A stretch of 64,000 bases of DNA, from positions 1-64,000 of the forward strand of contig SVDX01000001.1 in assembly GCA_015057605.1 (NCBI GenBank). Direction: 5' to 3'. Below the pieces are notes generated by a model. It worked only from the letters and a program-made list of their open reading frames with translations, did no database searches and had not been told where the DNA came from. The DNA is from Lachnospira sp. Lineage in GTDB: Bacteria; Bacillota; Clostridia; Lachnospirales; Lachnospiraceae. Below are positions 19,301 through 29,431 of the stretch, piece after piece; position 1 is the first letter of the stretch; the number at the start of each line of letters is the position of its first letter. The position numbers and the translations under genes were made by a program.

Positions 19301-19964
19301 TTCAAGAATTAAGATTCAGGACGGTGCAGTACTTGAAGCAGGCGATGAGCTTACAGAAGGTAGCATTAATCCACATGACTTATTAAAGATCAAGGGTGTA
19401 AGAGCTGTTCAGGATTACATGATAGGTGAAGTTCAAAGAGTTTACCGTTTACAAGGTGTTGAAATTAACGATAAGCACATTGAAGTTATCGTTAGACAAA
19501 TGCTTAAGAAGGTTAGAATTGAAACAGCTGGTGATTCAGAGTTCTTACCAGGTGTTACAGAAGACGTAATTAACTTCAATGAAGTTAACGAAGCATTGGT
19601 TGCAGAAGGCAAAGAGCCTGCAACAGCAACACAGATGATGCTTGGTATTACAAAGGCATCTCTTGCAACAAACTCATTCTTATCAGCAGCTTCCTTCCAG
19701 GAAACAACAAAGGTTCTTACAGAAGCAGCAATCAATGGTAAGGTTGACCCACTTATCGGTCTTAAGGAAAATGTTATTATCGGTAAGTTAATTCCTGCCG
19801 GAACAGGTATGAAGAGATATCGTTCAGTTAAACTTAGTACAGATGAAGAGCTTAATGAGGTTGAAGATGAAAATGCATTAGAAGCGTTAGCGGATGCAGA
19901 AGGCGTTGAAGATCTTGAAGCAATTGATGGTGTTGAAGAAACTGAAGAGGTAACAGAAGAATAA
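16323..19964 (+). CDS. rpoC: DNA-directed RNA polymerase subunit beta'
   Basis: The beta' subunit is 1213 residues. It has the N-terminal zinc site (CHCGKYK and CDRCGVE near residues 68-88), the catalytic NADFDGDQM near residue 455, the second zinc site ([11 protein letters not shown] near 880), and the trigger-loop region [20 protein letters not shown]. The C-terminus is a Glu-rich acidic tail, matching the acidic tail of RpoB. AGGGAG precedes the ATG. A strong terminator ends the rpoBC transcript 8 bases after the stop. Confidence 0.99.
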   Translation: MPAETKNEVYQPMTFDAIKIGLASPEKIEEWSKGEVTKPETINYRTLKPERDGLFCEKIFGPNKDWECHCGKYKKIRYKGMVCDRCGVEVTKASVRRERMGHIKLAAPVSHIWYFKGIPSRMGLILDLSPRTLEKVLYFASYIVLDKGDTSLMDKQVLSEKEYKDAYDTWGNKFRVGMGAEAIKELLEAIDLEKESAELKAALTDATGQKRARIVKRLEVVEAFRESGNRPEWMILSNVPVIPPDIRPMVQLDGGRFATSDLNDLYRRIINRNNRLARLIDLGAPDIIIRNEKRMLQEAVDALIDNGRRGRPVTGPGNRALKSLSDMLKGKQGRFRQNLLGKRVDYSGRSVIVVGPELKIYQCGLPKEMAIELFKPFVMKELVANGTAHNIKNAKKMVERLQTEVWDVLEDVIKEHPVMLNRAPTLHRLGIQAFEPILVEGKAIKLHPLVCTAYNADFDGDQMAVHLPLSVEAQAECRFLLLSPNNLLKPSDGAPVAVPSQDMVLGIYYLTQERPGVLGEGKIFKNVNEAILAYENGAITLHSIIKVKVTKVIDGVEKSGIVESTLGRFIFNEILPQDLGFVDRTKPENELKLEVDFLVKKKELKQILEKVINNHGATKTAEVLDDIKSMGYKYSTKAAMTVSISDMTVPERKKQLIADAEKTVEAIMKNFRRGLCTEEERYKEVIEVWKKADDELTDALLSGLDKYNNIYMMAHSGARGSDKQIKQLAGMRGLMADTSGRTIELPIKSNFREGLDVLEYFISAHGARKGLSDTALRTADSGYLTRRLVDVSQELIIREIDCCEGKEVPGMVVKAFADGKEVIESLEERIKGRYSAEDIINPKTKEVIVAKNHMITPKRAAKVVAAGIGEVKIRTILTCKSHNGVCAKCYGANMATGQAVQVGEAVGIIAAQSIGEPGTQLTMRTFHTGGVAGDDITQGLPRVEELFEARKPKGLAIIAEFGGVATIKDTKKKREVIITDSEGNQKAYLIPYGSRIKIQDGAVLEAGDELTEGSINPHDLLKIKGVRAVQDYMIGEVQRVYRLQGVEINDKHIEVIVRQMLKKVRIETAGDSEFLPGVTEDVINFNEVNEALVAEGKEPATATQMMLGITKASLATNSFLSAASFQETTKVLTEAAINGKVDPLIGLKENVIIGKLIPAGTGMKRYRSVKLSTDEELNEVEDENALEALADAEGVEDLEAIDGVEETEEVTEE

Positions 19965-19971
19965 TATATAG

Positions 19972-20006
19972 AAAATCGGGTCTCGAAAGAGACTCGATTT
20001 TATTCT
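19972..20006 (+). terminator. Terminator of rpoBC operon
   Basis: AAAATCGGGTCTC (19972-19984) pairs with GAGACTCGATTTT (19989-20001), 13 bp with one G-U pair and a GAAA tetraloop, followed by T-rich sequence. Confidence 0.9.
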
Positions 20007-20032
20007 ATAGGGAACATTTTTTGGAGAAGGAA

Positions 20033-20542
20033 ATGAAGAAATTTAAGAAAAAATATATACCAATATATATATTGTTAGCTGTATTTGCTGTATACACCAT
20101 TATTTGGTTCGTTCATTGTATACCCTATATAGAAAAGAAATTCGACTTGGGTTTTCATTTGGAAAACAGAGGCTTTGTCCTTGATGAAAATGGATTTATG
20201 TATTCAGTTGGAATGCCACAATATTTATCATTTACGGGATGCTTAGCTATTGATGAAATGGAAAAGGAACAAAATAGCTCAACAAGTATGCTGATTTGGC
20301 CGGATAGAGAGTTCAAAAATTTCAAGGTAAATATTAATATATCAAAAATTGAATTCAATGAAGGTAATTGGGGCTCTTTGACAGAAAGAAAAGAAGAGAC
20401 TTGCTTATTTCTTGATGAAGATATGAAACCGATAGATAAAGATAGTGAATATATATTGTCACAGCATCCAGAGTATCTGGTTATAATTAAAGAAATGTAT
20501 CAAAGGGCCTATGATAAATGGGGGATATTAGGAGAAAAATAA
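20033..20542 (+). CDS. Membrane-anchored protein of unknown function
   Basis: This 169-residue protein starts MKKFKKKYIPIYILLAVFAV, giving one N-terminal membrane span (about residues 8-30) and an outside domain of about 135 residues. I do not recognise the family. The start at 20033 uses GGAG at 20023-20026; the in-frame TTG at 20021 overlaps that site. It stands alone between the rpoBC terminator and the rpsL promoter, where many Firmicutes carry an L7Ae-like protein gene (rplGB). No promoter is clear, so it may depend on read-through from rpoC. A similar short anchored orphan lies at 42184, but the two do not look homologous. Confidence 0.6.
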   Translation: MKKFKKKYIPIYILLAVFAVYTIIWFVHCIPYIEKKFDLGFHLENRGFVLDENGFMYSVGMPQYLSFTGCLAIDEMEKEQNSSTSMLIWPDREFKNFKVNINISKIEFNEGNWGSLTERKEETCLFLDEDMKPIDKDSEYILSQHPEYLVIIKEMYQRAYDKWGILGEK

Positions 20543-20563
20543 TAAAAAATCTTTTTAAACTTA

Positions 20564-20592
20564 TTGACAAGAAAAAAAACAACAGTTATAAT
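20564..20592 (+). promoter_or_regulatory. Promoter of rpsL-rpsG-fusA-tuf operon
   Basis: TTGACA at 20564-20569 and TATAAT at 20587-20592 are perfect consensus boxes with a 17-base spacer. The leader contains GTGC/GCAC (20601-20616) as a short hairpin. Confidence 0.92.
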
Positions 20593-20685
20593 ATTCTAGC
20601 GTGCGATTTTATGCACAAATTTATTCGAATGAATAGATTGCAACCACAGAATTTTTAAAATCTAATTCCGGGAGGTGAAAAAAGA

Positions 20686-21108
20686 ATGCCTACATTTAAT
20701 CAGTTAGTAAGAAATGGTAGAAAGTCAGCAGTTAAGAAATCAACAGCTCCAGCTCTTCAGAAGGGTTACAACTCTTTGAGAAAGAAAGCTACTGATATGT
20801 CATCACCACAAAAGAGAGGTGTTTGTACATCAGTTAAGACAGCTACTCCAAAGAAGCCTAACTCAGCTTTAAGAAAGATTGCCAGAGTTCGTTTATCTAA
20901 CGGTATCGAAGTAACAAGCTATATCCCAGGTGAAGGTCACAACCTTCAGGAACACAGCGTTGTTCTTATCAGAGGTGGTAGAGTAAAAGACTTACCAGGT
21001 ACAAGATACCACATCATCAGAGGTACACTTGATACAGCAGGTGTAGCTAAGAGAAGACAAGCGCGTTCTAAGTATGGTGCTAAGAGACCAAAAGACGCTA
21101 AGAAGTAA
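20686..21108 (+). CDS. rpsL: 30S ribosomal protein S12
   Basis: S12 is 140 residues and helps decoding at the A site. The conserved loops [18 protein letters not shown] and [17 protein letters not shown] are present; the Lys residues at the usual streptomycin-resistance positions are unchanged. GGGAGGTG precedes the ATG. It heads the str operon with rpsG, fusA and tuf. The 158-base gap to rpsG contains only small hairpins such as TAGCG...TGCTA near 21229-21241. Confidence 0.98.
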   Translation: MPTFNQLVRNGRKSAVKKSTAPALQKGYNSLRKKATDMSSPQKRGVCTSVKTATPKKPNSALRKIARVRLSNGIEVTSYIPGEGHNLQEHSVVLIRGGRVKDLPGTRYHIIRGTLDTAGVAKRRQARSKYGAKRPKDAKK

Positions 21109-21266
21109 CATTTAACTTACAAAAATAATATAGTGCCGGAATTAGATATATATCCTAAGGTTGCAGGTTTAATATAATAATGCCGAGCGCGAACACAATA
21201 ATTTGTGAGTACCTATGAATTAATCAAATAGCGTAATGCTATATATTTATTAAGGAGGGAAGAACC

Positions 21267-21737
21267 GTGCCACGTAAAGGACATACTCAAAAGAGAGACG
21301 TATTAGCAGATCCAATGTACAACAATAAGATCGTTACAAAGCTTATCAACAACATTATGTTAGATGGTAAGAAGAGCATTGCTCAGAAGATCGTTTATGG
21401 TGCATTTGACAGAGTTGCAGCTAAGTCTGGTAAGGATGCTATGGAAGTGTTCGAAGAAGCTATGAATAACATCATGCCAGTACTTGAAGTTAAGGCAAGA
21501 AGAATCGGTGGTGCAACATACCAGGTACCATTAGAGGTTAAGCCTGAAAGAAGACAAGCACTTGCACTTCGTTGGATCACATTGTATTCACGTAAGAGAG
21601 GCGAGAAGACAATGGAAGAAAGATTAGCAAACGAGATCCTTGATGCAGCTAACAACACAGGCGCATCAGTTAAGAAAAAAGAAGATATGCACAAAATGGC
21701 AGAAGCAAACAAGGCATTCGCACACTACAGATTCTAA
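21267..21737 (+). CDS. rpsG: 30S ribosomal protein S7
   Basis: S7 (156 residues) binds 16S rRNA in the head and contacts the mRNA exit channel. The start is GTG, with AAGGAGGG 8 bases upstream. The sequence begins [18 protein letters not shown] and includes [20 protein letters not shown] and [19 protein letters not shown]. Length is the usual one. It is followed 53 bases later by fusA, whose start is a TTG. Confidence 0.98.
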   Translation: MPRKGHTQKRDVLADPMYNNKIVTKLINNIMLDGKKSIAQKIVYGAFDRVAAKSGKDAMEVFEEAMNNIMPVLEVKARRIGGATYQVPLEVKPERRQALALRWITLYSRKRGEKTMEERLANEILDAANNTGASVKKKEDMHKMAEANKAFAHYRF

Positions 21738-21790
21738 TCTGTGCGTAGCCCTTGCATTTTGGCAAAGAATATTATTAGGAGGACAAACCA

Positions 21791-23908
21791 TTGGCTGGAA
21801 GAGAATATCCATTAGAGAGAACCAGAAATATTGGTATTATGGCTCATATTGATGCTGGTAAAACAACAACAACAGAGCGTATCCTTTATTATACTGGTAT
21901 AAATCATAAAATTGGTGATACTCATGAAGGTACTGCTACTATGGACTGGATGGAACAAGAGCAGGAAAGAGGTATTACAATTACATCAGCAGCTACAACA
22001 TGTCATTGGACATTACAAAAAGAAGCTAAGCCACTTCCAGGTGCTTTAGAGCATCGTATCAATATTATTGATACACCAGGACACGTAGACTTCACTGTAG
22101 AAGTTGAACGTTCACTTCGTGTACTTGATGGTGCTGTAGGTGTTTTCTGTGCTAAAGGTGGTGTAGAACCACAATCAGAAAACGTATGGCGTCAAGCTGA
22201 TAAATACAACGTACCTCGTATGGCATTCATCAATAAGATGGACATATTAGGTGCTAACTTCTACAATGCAGTAGATATGATCAAGTCAAGACTTGGTAAG
22301 AACGCAGTTCCAATCCAATTACCAATTGGTAAGGAAGATGAGTTCAAGGGTATTGTAGACTTATTTGAAATGAAAGCTTACATCTACAATGATGATAAGG
22401 GCGATGACATTTCAGTAACAGATATTCCTGAAAACATGAAGGATGACTGTGAATTATACAGAACAGATATGATTGAAAAAATCTGTGAACAAGATGATGA
22501 ACTTATGATGATGTATCTTGAGGGCGAAGAACCATCTACAGAGCAACTTAAGGCAGTTCTTAGAAAGGCTACATGTGAATGTACAATCGTTCCTGTTTGC
22601 TGTGGTACAGCTTACAGAAACAAGGGCGTTCAAAAGCTTCTTGATGCAGTAGTAGAATACATGCCATCTCCACTTGATATCCCTGCTATTAAGGGTGTTG
22701 ATATGGAAGGTAATGAAGTTGAAAGACATTCATCAGATGAAGAACCATTCTCAGCATTAGCATTTAAGATTATGACAGACCCATTCGTTGGTAAGTTAGC
22801 ATTCTTCAGAGTTTACTCTGGTACAATTAACTCAGGTTCATATGTTCTTAATGCAACAAAAGAGAAGAAGGAACGTGTTGGACGTATTCTTCAGATGCAC
22901 GCTAACAAGAGAGAAGAAATTGACAAGGTATACTCAGGCGATATCGCAGCAGCTGTTGGTTTCAAGGTAACATCAACAGGTGATACAATTTGTGATGAAC
23001 AACATCCAGTTATCCTTGAATCAATGGAATTCCCAGAACCAGTTATCGATGTTGCTATCGAGCCTAAGACAAAAGCTGGTCAGGGTAAGATGGGTGAAGC
23101 TTTAGCAAAGCTTGCTGAAGAAGATCCTACATTCAGAGCATATACAAATCAAGAAACAGGTCAGACAATTATTTCAGGTATGGGTGAATTACACCTTGAA
23201 ATTATCGTTGACAGACTTTTAAGAGAATTTAAGGTTGAAGCAAATGTTGGTGCTCCACAGGTTGCTTACAAGGAAACATTTACTAAGGCTGTTGAAGTTG
23301 ATAGCAAGTATGCTAAGCAATCAGGTGGTCGTGGTCAATATGGTCACTGTAAGGTTAAATTCGAGCCTATGGATCCTAACGGCGAGAAGACATTTGAATT
23401 CATTTCAACAGTTGTTGGTGGTGCTATTCCTAAGGAATACATTCCAGCTGTTGGTAATGGTATTGAAGAAGCTACTAAGGCCGGCGTACTTGCAGGATTC
23501 CCTGTACTTGGCGTAAAGGCTACAGTATATGATGGTTCATACCATGAAGTTGACTCAAGTGAAATGGCGTTCCACATCGCTGGTTCTATGGCATTTAAGG
23601 ATGCTATGGCTAAGGGTGGCGCAGTATTATTAGAGCCAATTATGAAGGTAGAAGTAACAACACCAGAAGATTACATGGGTGATGTTATTGGTGATATTAA
23701 CTCACGTCGTGGTCGTATCGAAGGTATGGAGGATATCGGCGGCGGTAAGATGATTAGAGGTTATGTTCCATTAGCAGAAATGTTTGGTTACTCTACAGAC
23801 CTTCGTTCAAGAACACAAGGACGTGGTAACTACTCAATGTTCTTCGAGAAGTATGAGCAAGTTCCAAAGTCAGTTCAAGATAAGATTGTTGCTTCAAAAG
23901 CAAAATAA
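21791..23908 (+). CDS. fusA: Elongation factor G
   Basis: EF-G (705 residues) catalyses GTP-driven translocation. It starts with TTG at 21791, 8 bases after AGGAGG; this gives the expected N-terminus [19 protein letters not shown], and no ATG fits. G motifs are [19 protein letters not shown] and NKMD. Domains II to V follow, including [14 protein letters not shown] and the domain IV stretch [14 protein letters not shown] start for such an abundant protein is unusual and may hold down initiation. It is followed by tuf after 96 bases. Confidence 0.98.
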   Translation: MAGREYPLERTRNIGIMAHIDAGKTTTTERILYYTGINHKIGDTHEGTATMDWMEQEQERGITITSAATTCHWTLQKEAKPLPGALEHRINIIDTPGHVDFTVEVERSLRVLDGAVGVFCAKGGVEPQSENVWRQADKYNVPRMAFINKMDILGANFYNAVDMIKSRLGKNAVPIQLPIGKEDEFKGIVDLFEMKAYIYNDDKGDDISVTDIPENMKDDCELYRTDMIEKICEQDDELMMMYLEGEEPSTEQLKAVLRKATCECTIVPVCCGTAYRNKGVQKLLDAVVEYMPSPLDIPAIKGVDMEGNEVERHSSDEEPFSALAFKIMTDPFVGKLAFFRVYSGTINSGSYVLNATKEKKERVGRILQMHANKREEIDKVYSGDIAAAVGFKVTSTGDTICDEQHPVILESMEFPEPVIDVAIEPKTKAGQGKMGEALAKLAEEDPTFRAYTNQETGQTIISGMGELHLEIIVDRLLREFKVEANVGAPQVAYKETFTKAVEVDSKYAKQSGGRGQYGHCKVKFEPMDPNGEKTFEFISTVVGGAIPKEYIPAVGNGIEEATKAGVLAGFPVLGVKATVYDGSYHEVDSSEMAFHIAGSMAFKDAMAKGGAVLLEPIMKVEVTTPEDYMGDVIGDINSRRGRIEGMEDIGGGKMIRGYVPLAEMFGYSTDLRSRTQGRGNYSMFFEKYEQVPKSVQDKIVASKAK

Positions 23909-24004
23909 AACTTGAAAATATTTCAATTATATTCTATAATTGAATAAGCTATTTAAAAATTATAATTGCCCAAAGGGGCGGAAATTAAAGGAGGACGTTT
24001 TAAA

Positions 24005-25198
24005 ATGGCTAAAGCTAAATTTGAAAGAAATAAACCACACTGTAACATTGGTACAATTGGACACGTAGATCATGGTAAGACTACATTAACAGCTGCTATC
24101 ACAAAGACACTTAACGCTAGATTAGGTACAGGTGAAGCTGTTGCTTTCGATATGATCGATAAGGCTCCAGAAGAAAGAGAAAGAGGTATCACAATCTCTA
24201 CAGCTCACGTTGAATATGAATCAAAAGCTAGACACTACGCTCACGTAGACTGCCCAGGACATGCCGATTATGTAAAGAACATGATCACAGGTGCTGCTCA
24301 GATGGATGGTGCTATCCTTGTTGTTGCTGCAACTGATGGTGTTATGGCTCAGACAAAAGAACACATCTTACTTTCACGTCAGGTTGGTGTTCCTTATATC
24401 GTAGTATTCATGAACAAGTGTGATATGGTTGATGATGAAGAATTACTTGAATTAGTAGAAATGGAAATCAGAGAATTATTAAATGAGTATGACTTCCCAG
24501 GCGATGACACTCCAGTTATCAGAGGTTCAGCTCTTAAGGCTCTTGAAGATCCTTCATGCGAATGGGGTGACAAGATTCTTGAATTATTCGATGCAGTAGA
24601 CTCATGGATTCCAGATCCACAAAGAGCTACAGATAAGCCATTCATCATGCCAGTAGAAGACGTATTCTCAATCACAGGTCGTGGTACAGTTGCTACAGGT
24701 AGAGTAGAAGCTGGTGTTCTTCACGTATCTGAAGAAGTTGAAATCGTTGGTATTAAGGAAGAAACACGTAAGGTTGTTGTAACAGGTATCGAAATGTTCA
24801 GAAAGCTTCTTGATGAAGCTCAAGCTGGTGATAACATTGGTGCTCTTCTTCGTGGTGTTCAAAGAAATGAAATCGAAAGAGGTCAGGTTCTTGCTAAGCC
24901 AGGTACAATCAAGTGCCACAAGAAGTTTACAGCTCAAGTTTACGTATTAACAAAAGAAGAAGGTGGACGTCATACTCCATTCTTCAACAACTATAGACCA
25001 CAGTTCTATTTCAGAACAACAGACGTTACAGGTGTTTGTAACTTACCAGCAGGCGTAGAAATGTGTATGCCTGGTGATAACGTAGAAATGACAATCGAAT
25101 TAATCCACCCAATCGCTATGGATCAAGGTTTAACATTTGCTATCCGTGAAGGTGGTAGAACAGTAGGTTCTGGTCGTGTTGCTACAGTTATCGAATAG
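24005..25198 (+). CDS. tuf: Elongation factor Tu
   Basis: EF-Tu (397 residues) delivers aminoacyl-tRNA to the ribosome. G motifs are [19 protein letters not shown] and NKCDMVD. The start at 24005 follows AAAGGAGG; an upstream in-frame extension to 23966 has no ribosome site. The gap from fusA contains an AT-rich hairpin (TCAATTATA/TATAATTGA at 23923-23943) and a short GCCC/GGGC stem. A large palindromic terminator follows. The codon use is strongly biased, as expected. Confidence 0.99.
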   Translation: MAKAKFERNKPHCNIGTIGHVDHGKTTLTAAITKTLNARLGTGEAVAFDMIDKAPEERERGITISTAHVEYESKARHYAHVDCPGHADYVKNMITGAAQMDGAILVVAATDGVMAQTKEHILLSRQVGVPYIVVFMNKCDMVDDEELLELVEMEIRELLNEYDFPGDDTPVIRGSALKALEDPSCEWGDKILELFDAVDSWIPDPQRATDKPFIMPVEDVFSITGRGTVATGRVEAGVLHVSEEVEIVGIKEETRKVVVTGIEMFRKLLDEAQAGDNIGALLRGVQRNEIERGQVLAKPGTIKCHKKFTAQVYVLTKEEGGRHTPFFNNYRPQFYFRTTDVTGVCNLPAGVEMCMPGDNVEMTIELIHPIAMDQGLTFAIREGGRTVGSGRVATVIE

Positions 25199-25219
25199 TC
25201 GTGATTAAGCGGACTGAGT

Positions 25220-25279
25220 AAACGAAAAAATATAGCCCAGATGCAAGTTTATTTGCATCTGGGCATTTTTTTTCGTTTA
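25220..25279. terminator. Large terminator after tuf
   Basis: GCCCAGATGCAA (25235-25246) pairs perfectly with TTGCATCTGGGC (25253-25264), 12 bp with a 6-base loop, followed by a T-run. Flanking AAACGAAAAAA and TTTTTTCGTTT extend the palindrome, so it can work in both directions. Confidence 0.9.
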
Positions 25280-25408
25280 TGAAGGCTGGGCGCGCCTGAG
25301 GAAATGCGAAGCATTTTCGAAGTCCGCGAATAAAGTATAAGCGGACATTTGACGAATGTCCGCGTGCTTGTTGAGCAAGGCTCAACAAGATGATACACAG
25401 AAAGATGA

Positions 25409-25447
25409 AAGAACCCGGTGCAAGCTTGCTTGCAACCGGGTTCTTTA
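25409..25447. terminator. Second strong palindrome, probable terminator
   Basis: AAAGAACCCGG and CCGGGTTCTTT flank an inner GCAAG/CTTGC stem, followed by TATGCTTATTTTT. It can act for either strand; on the minus strand it would lie downstream of glgB. Confidence 0.6.
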
Positions 25448-25596
25448 TGCTTATTTTTAAGCGGCGACTGCCGCGACTTAAGGAACACAAAGTGTTTTCG
25501 AGGTGTAATCTTTGAGTTTGCATCTGGGCATTTTAAAGCTACCTGGCTTTTCTTGTATATTTTAATGTTCCTTCCTCAAATACATAAAATAATATG

Positions 25597-27585
25597 CTAC
25601 TCTGTTAACTTAAACACAATCGCGCTTCTTGATGGGAGATAACACATAAAGCCATATCTGCCATCAGGATATTTGCCGGCATCATATATATAGTCAGTGT
25701 CGACTCTGTCGTGTCCTCCGTAAAGCGATGAATCTGATGAAAGTCCTACCTTAAATGTTCCCTCTTTGTGGGTTGGGATAAAGTAATCTGCAAATGATTG
25801 AGTAGGATTAAAGTTAAATGCAAATATTGTATCGCCTTTTCTATAGATGAGAACCTTGTCGGCAGGGTGAATCCATAAAGAATGAGCTTCTTTGCTTAAA
25901 ACATCATTTTCTTTTAAAATAGAAACCATTGCTTTGTCAAAACGATTAAGCTCTTCATAGCGTAATTCCTTGTTGTCTACAAGATTCCATTGGCGGCGGC
26001 AGTAGTGATAGCTCCAACCATTTCCTTCGCGTGGAAAATCAATCCATTCTGGATGACCAAATTCATTTCCCATAAAGTTTAAGTAGCCCTCGCCAGCTAA
26101 AGAAGCGGTAACAAGTCTAATGAGCTTGTGAAGTGCAATGCCACGGTCGATTACGATGCTTGGGTTAAATTTATTCATAGAAGTGTACATTTCAGCATCA
26201 CATAGGCGGAACATAATAGTTTTGTCGCCAACAAGCGCTTGGTCGTGCGACTCGCAGTATCCGATATTTTTTTCGTGAGGACGTCTGCCAGTAAGCTCAT
26301 ACCAAAGCTTCCATATATCCCAATGCTCGTCTGGTACTTCCTTTAGAGTCTTAATCCATAAATCAGGAACACCCATTGATAGTCGGAAGTCAAAACCTAT
26401 ACCGCCATCTTCAATTGGAATACACATGCCCGGCATGCCGGACATATCCTCTGCGACAGTAAGTGCCTTAGGATTAAACTCATGAATAAGCTCATTTGCT
26501 AATTGTAGATAAGTAATGGCTTCAATATCAGTGTTCATCGAGAAATACATATCATAATTGCAAAATGCACTTCCGAGTCCATGGTCGTGATAAAGCATTG
26601 ATGTTACGCCGTCAAAACGGAAACCGTCAAAATGGAATACATCCATCCAATATTTTAGGTTTGATAATAAGAAATGTAAAACCTCATTCTTACCATAATT
26701 AAAGAGCTTAGTATCCCAAGCTGGGTGATTGCCCTTGTCGCCTGTGTGGAAGAACTGGTACTCAGTACCGTCAAACATATTTAGTCCTTCATTTGTATTT
26801 TTAACTGCATGAGAGTGAACAACATCTAAAAGAACTGCAATGCCCATCTTGTGTGCTGTATTTATTAAACGCTTTAAATCTTCGCTACTACCATATCTTG
26901 AAGATGCGGCGAAGAAATTTGAAACCTGATATCCAAAAGAGCCATAATAAGGATGTTCCATAATAGCCATAATTTGAATTGTGTTATATCCAAGGTCTTT
27001 GATTCGTGGAAGCGTTAGAGTTCTAAATTCTTCGTAAGAGCCTATTCCATACTTGTCCTGAGCCATACCTATATGACATTCATAAATGAATGGAGTTTTG
27101 TCAGGAGTAAATGAACTGTCTGTCCATTCAAAGGTATCAAATGTATTGTCAATTTCAGCGCACCACAAATTAGTGTTAGGGTCTTGTACGACGCGCGTTG
27201 CATATAGAGGGATACGACGTAAAATATCCTGTTTATGTTTAACAATGAGCTGAACCTTTTGCCCTACATTTAAGGCATCAGAACCATTTAAAATAATTTC
27301 AAAAACGCCGTTATCGAGTCGTGTCATTGGATGAGAATACATGTCCCAACCATTAAAATCACCTGTTAAAAAGAGCTCGTCTGCGGCAGGTGCCCATTCG
27401 CGATAAACCCATCCGGCCTCATTTTTATGAAAACCAAAATAATTGTATGCATTTGCAAAATCACATAATGAAGCAGTATCGCCTAAAAGCTCCTTACGCT
27501 TGCTGTGATAGCTGTCCATACGCAAATTGATGTCGTCTTTATACAATGCAAGAAGTGGGTCAATTGTGTAAATTTTGTATGGCAT
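25597..27585 (-). CDS. glgB: 1,4-alpha-glucan branching enzyme, GH13_8 (eukaryotic) type
   Basis: This 662-residue enzyme makes alpha-1,6 branches in glycogen. An N-terminal CBM48 domain (residues about 50-145, with YREWAPAADELFLTGDFNGW) is followed by the GH13 barrel. Catalytic regions are DVVHSH (254-259), GFRFDGVTSM (nucleophile Asp325), TVAEDMSG (acid/base Glu379) and ESHDQALVGDKT (Asp448). The DGVTSMLY and SHDQALVGDKT forms are those of the plant, animal and fungal branch of the family (GH13_8) and not of usual bacterial GlgB (GH13_9). The start has a good AAGGAGAG site. It stands alone, with no glycogen synthase gene beside it. Confidence 0.93.
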   Translation of the reverse strand: MPYKIYTIDPLLALYKDDINLRMDSYHSKRKELLGDTASLCDFANAYNYFGFHKNEAGWVYREWAPAADELFLTGDFNGWDMYSHPMTRLDNGVFEIILNGSDALNVGQKVQLIVKHKQDILRRIPLYATRVVQDPNTNLWCAEIDNTFDTFEWTDSSFTPDKTPFIYECHIGMAQDKYGIGSYEEFRTLTLPRIKDLGYNTIQIMAIMEHPYYGSFGYQVSNFFAASSRYGSSEDLKRLINTAHKMGIAVLLDVVHSHAVKNTNEGLNMFDGTEYQFFHTGDKGNHPAWDTKLFNYGKNEVLHFLLSNLKYWMDVFHFDGFRFDGVTSMLYHDHGLGSAFCNYDMYFSMNTDIEAITYLQLANELIHEFNPKALTVAEDMSGMPGMCIPIEDGGIGFDFRLSMGVPDLWIKTLKEVPDEHWDIWKLWYELTGRRPHEKNIGYCESHDQALVGDKTIMFRLCDAEMYTSMNKFNPSIVIDRGIALHKLIRLVTASLAGEGYLNFMGNEFGHPEWIDFPREGNGWSYHYCRRQWNLVDNKELRYEELNRFDKAMVSILKENDVLSKEAHSLWIHPADKVLIYRKGDTIFAFNFNPTQSFADYFIPTHKEGTFKVGLSSDSSLYGGHDRVDTDYIYDAGKYPDGRYGFMCYLPSRSAIVFKLTE

Positions 27586-27620
27586 AATGCTCTCCTTTCA
27601 AGATTATATATCATAATATT

Positions 27621-27649
27621 AGTATACCATTTTATTTGCGAGTAGTAAA
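27621..27649 (-). promoter_or_regulatory. Promoter of glgB
   Basis: On the minus strand TTTACT (27649-27644) and TATACT (27626-27621) are 17 bases apart, about 36 bases before the glgB start. Confidence 0.6.
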
Positions 27650-27671
27650 TAGAAGAAAAAGCAGAAAAATT

Positions 27672-27700
27672 TTGACAAATTATAGTAAGTGTTGTATAAT
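27672..27700 (+). promoter_or_regulatory. Promoter of PAS-GGDEF-EAL gene
   Basis: TTGACA at 27672-27677 and TATAAT at 27695-27700 with a 17-base spacer, a perfect consensus promoter. It shows that upstream in-frame codons from 27636 are not translated. Confidence 0.87.
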
Positions 27701-27770
27701 ATATGTGCAAAAATGGGTTCAAAAACAGAAAAATATATACACTTTTATGCGATTTGCTGGAGGCGACGGG

Positions 27771-29417
27771 ATGGAATTGGATAAATCGGAATTGGATAAC
27801 AGGATGTTTGATGGTTTTGCATCGGGTTCAAAGGATAGATATGTATATGTGTGCAATATGAGAACAGGCGTATCGCGTTGGTCTAAAAATGCGGTAGAGT
27901 ATTTTGGACTTCCAGGAGAATATGTGAAGAATGCAGGGCTTGTTTGGGCGGAGTATATACATTATGAAGATAGAGACGAATATATGTCAGATATAGAGGC
28001 TGTATTTGCAGGTGAGAAGGACAAGCACGAATTAGAATATAGAGTTCGCAACAAAGAAGGCGATTATGATGTGTGTACCTGCAGAGGCAGTGTGATTAAA
28101 GGTGAAAACGGTGGTGCAGACTTATTTGTAGGAACAATAGAAAAGCACGGAATTATGGATAATGTTGATGCGACAACTAATTTATATAATATATATGAGT
28201 TTTGGCGAGCTATGCGCCATTGTAAGGAGATTGACCGTGAGGCAACGGTTTTAATGATTTCGATTAATGGTTTTACCGCAATTAACGATACATACGGATA
28301 TACATTTGGTAATAAGCTTTTAAGAGCATTTGGTTTATTGTTAAGAAGTATAATTAATCCTATTGGTACAGTATACAGAATGGATGGCGTAAGATTTGCG
28401 TGTAGCTTGTTTGGTTGTGATAAGGATACGGTATGTGAGTTATATGCAAAGATACAGCATGCAGCTAGATATAATTTATATGTTGATAATACAAGATTAT
28501 CTATTACTGTATCGGCAGGAGCGGTAAAATGTAATCAAAACTATGATGAATATTCTGTACAGACAAGTGCCAGATATGCATTAGCACAGTCTAAGCATAA
28601 ACGTCATGGAGATATAGTATTTTTTGATGAATCCTTGTTAGAAGATAATAAGAAGAATCTTGAGATAATGAACACCATAAGAGAGTCCATACTCAATGGT
28701 TGCGATGGATTCTATTTGTGCTACCAGCCAATTATGGATGCAAGATATGAAGAACTTATAGGAGCGGAGGCTTTGCTTCGTTGGAATAAGGCTCCATTTG
28801 GCGAGGTGTCACCAGGCGTATTTATTCCTTGGCTTGAAAATGATCCAAGCTTTTATGAGCTTGGCAATTGGATATTGCGAAAGGCTTTGCGTGAAGGAAA
28901 GGGCTTAGTTGAAAAATATCCTTACTTTGTTATAAATGTCAATATCGCATATCCACAGCTTGAGAGAGTTAGCTTTATTGATAATGTAAAAGAGATTTTA
29001 GAAGAAACCGGTTATCCAGCGGTTAATCTTTGCTTAGAACTTACTGAGCGTTGTAAGAGATTAGACAAGAAATATTTGCAATCAGTAGTAACAAGCTTAA
29101 AGGAACTTGGAATTAAGATTGCAATAGATGATTTTGGAACAGGTTTTTCATCATTAGAGCTTTTAAGTGAACTCAATGTAGATACCTTGAAAATCGACAG
29201 ATCATTTATGATGGATATTCCAACTAACAATTCAAATCAGGCAATAGTTAAGGCAGTTACAAGCTGTGCAACAGACCTTGACATAAATGTATGTTTAGAA
29301 GGTCTTGAGGGTAGAGAGATAATAGACTTTGTTAAGAAATATGCTGTTTACAGCTATCAGGGATATTATTTCTCAAGACCAATACCAATAGAAATGTTTA
29401 AAGAAAAATATTGTTAA
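27771..29417 (+). CDS. PAS-GGDEF(degenerate)-EAL c-di-GMP phosphodiesterase
   Basis: This 548-residue soluble protein has a PAS domain (about residues 20-125), a GGDEF-like domain (about 132-285) whose active-site loop reads RMDGVRF and so cannot make c-di-GMP, and an EAL domain (305-545). The EAL active-site residues are kept: Glu in GAEALLRW, Asn in FVINVN, Glu in LCLELTE, the DDFGTGFS pair, Lys in TLKID, and QGYYFSRP. It should hydrolyse c-di-GMP in response to a PAS signal. The start at 27771 follows GGAGG and lies inside the transcript from the promoter at 27672. It runs into a membrane-protein gene, probably its partner. Confidence 0.9.
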   Translation: MELDKSELDNRMFDGFASGSKDRYVYVCNMRTGVSRWSKNAVEYFGLPGEYVKNAGLVWAEYIHYEDRDEYMSDIEAVFAGEKDKHELEYRVRNKEGDYDVCTCRGSVIKGENGGADLFVGTIEKHGIMDNVDATTNLYNIYEFWRAMRHCKEIDREATVLMISINGFTAINDTYGYTFGNKLLRAFGLLLRSIINPIGTVYRMDGVRFACSLFGCDKDTVCELYAKIQHAARYNLYVDNTRLSITVSAGAVKCNQNYDEYSVQTSARYALAQSKHKRHGDIVFFDESLLEDNKKNLEIMNTIRESILNGCDGFYLCYQPIMDARYEELIGAEALLRWNKAPFGEVSPGVFIPWLENDPSFYELGNWILRKALREGKGLVEKYPYFVINVNIAYPQLERVSFIDNVKEILEETGYPAVNLCLELTERCKRLDKKYLQSVVTSLKELGIKIAIDDFGTGFSSLELLSELNVDTLKIDRSFMMDIPTNNSNQAIVKAVTSCATDLDINVCLEGLEGREIIDFVKKYAVYSYQGYYFSRPIPIEMFKEKYC

Positions 29418-29431
29418 AGGAGATAAAGGAC

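Larger units (their letters stand above)
25199..25596. other. Palindrome-rich intergenic region between tuf and glgB
   Basis: There is no convincing gene in these 398 bases; the small frames here have no ribosome site and are built from repeats. The stretch holds at least five inverted repeats in a row: the tuf terminator (25220-25279), an AAATGC-GAA-GCATTT hairpin (about 25302-25316), GCGGACATT/AATGTCCGC (about 25340-25363), CTTGTTGAGC/GCTCAACAAG (about 25367-25389), and AAAGAACCCGGT/ACCGGGTTCTTT (about 25409-25445). A fragment TTTGCATCTGGGCATTTT near 25518 repeats part of the tuf terminator. The two genes converge here. Confidence 0.75.

Noticed and set aside
21640..21852. 70-residue frame across the rpsG-fusA junction
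   Set aside because: Both overlapped genes are certain, and the frame has no features of its own.
25188..25523. Minus-strand frames of 79 and 111 residues after tuf
   Set aside because: They run through stacked palindromes, have no ribosome site, and show no protein-like pattern.
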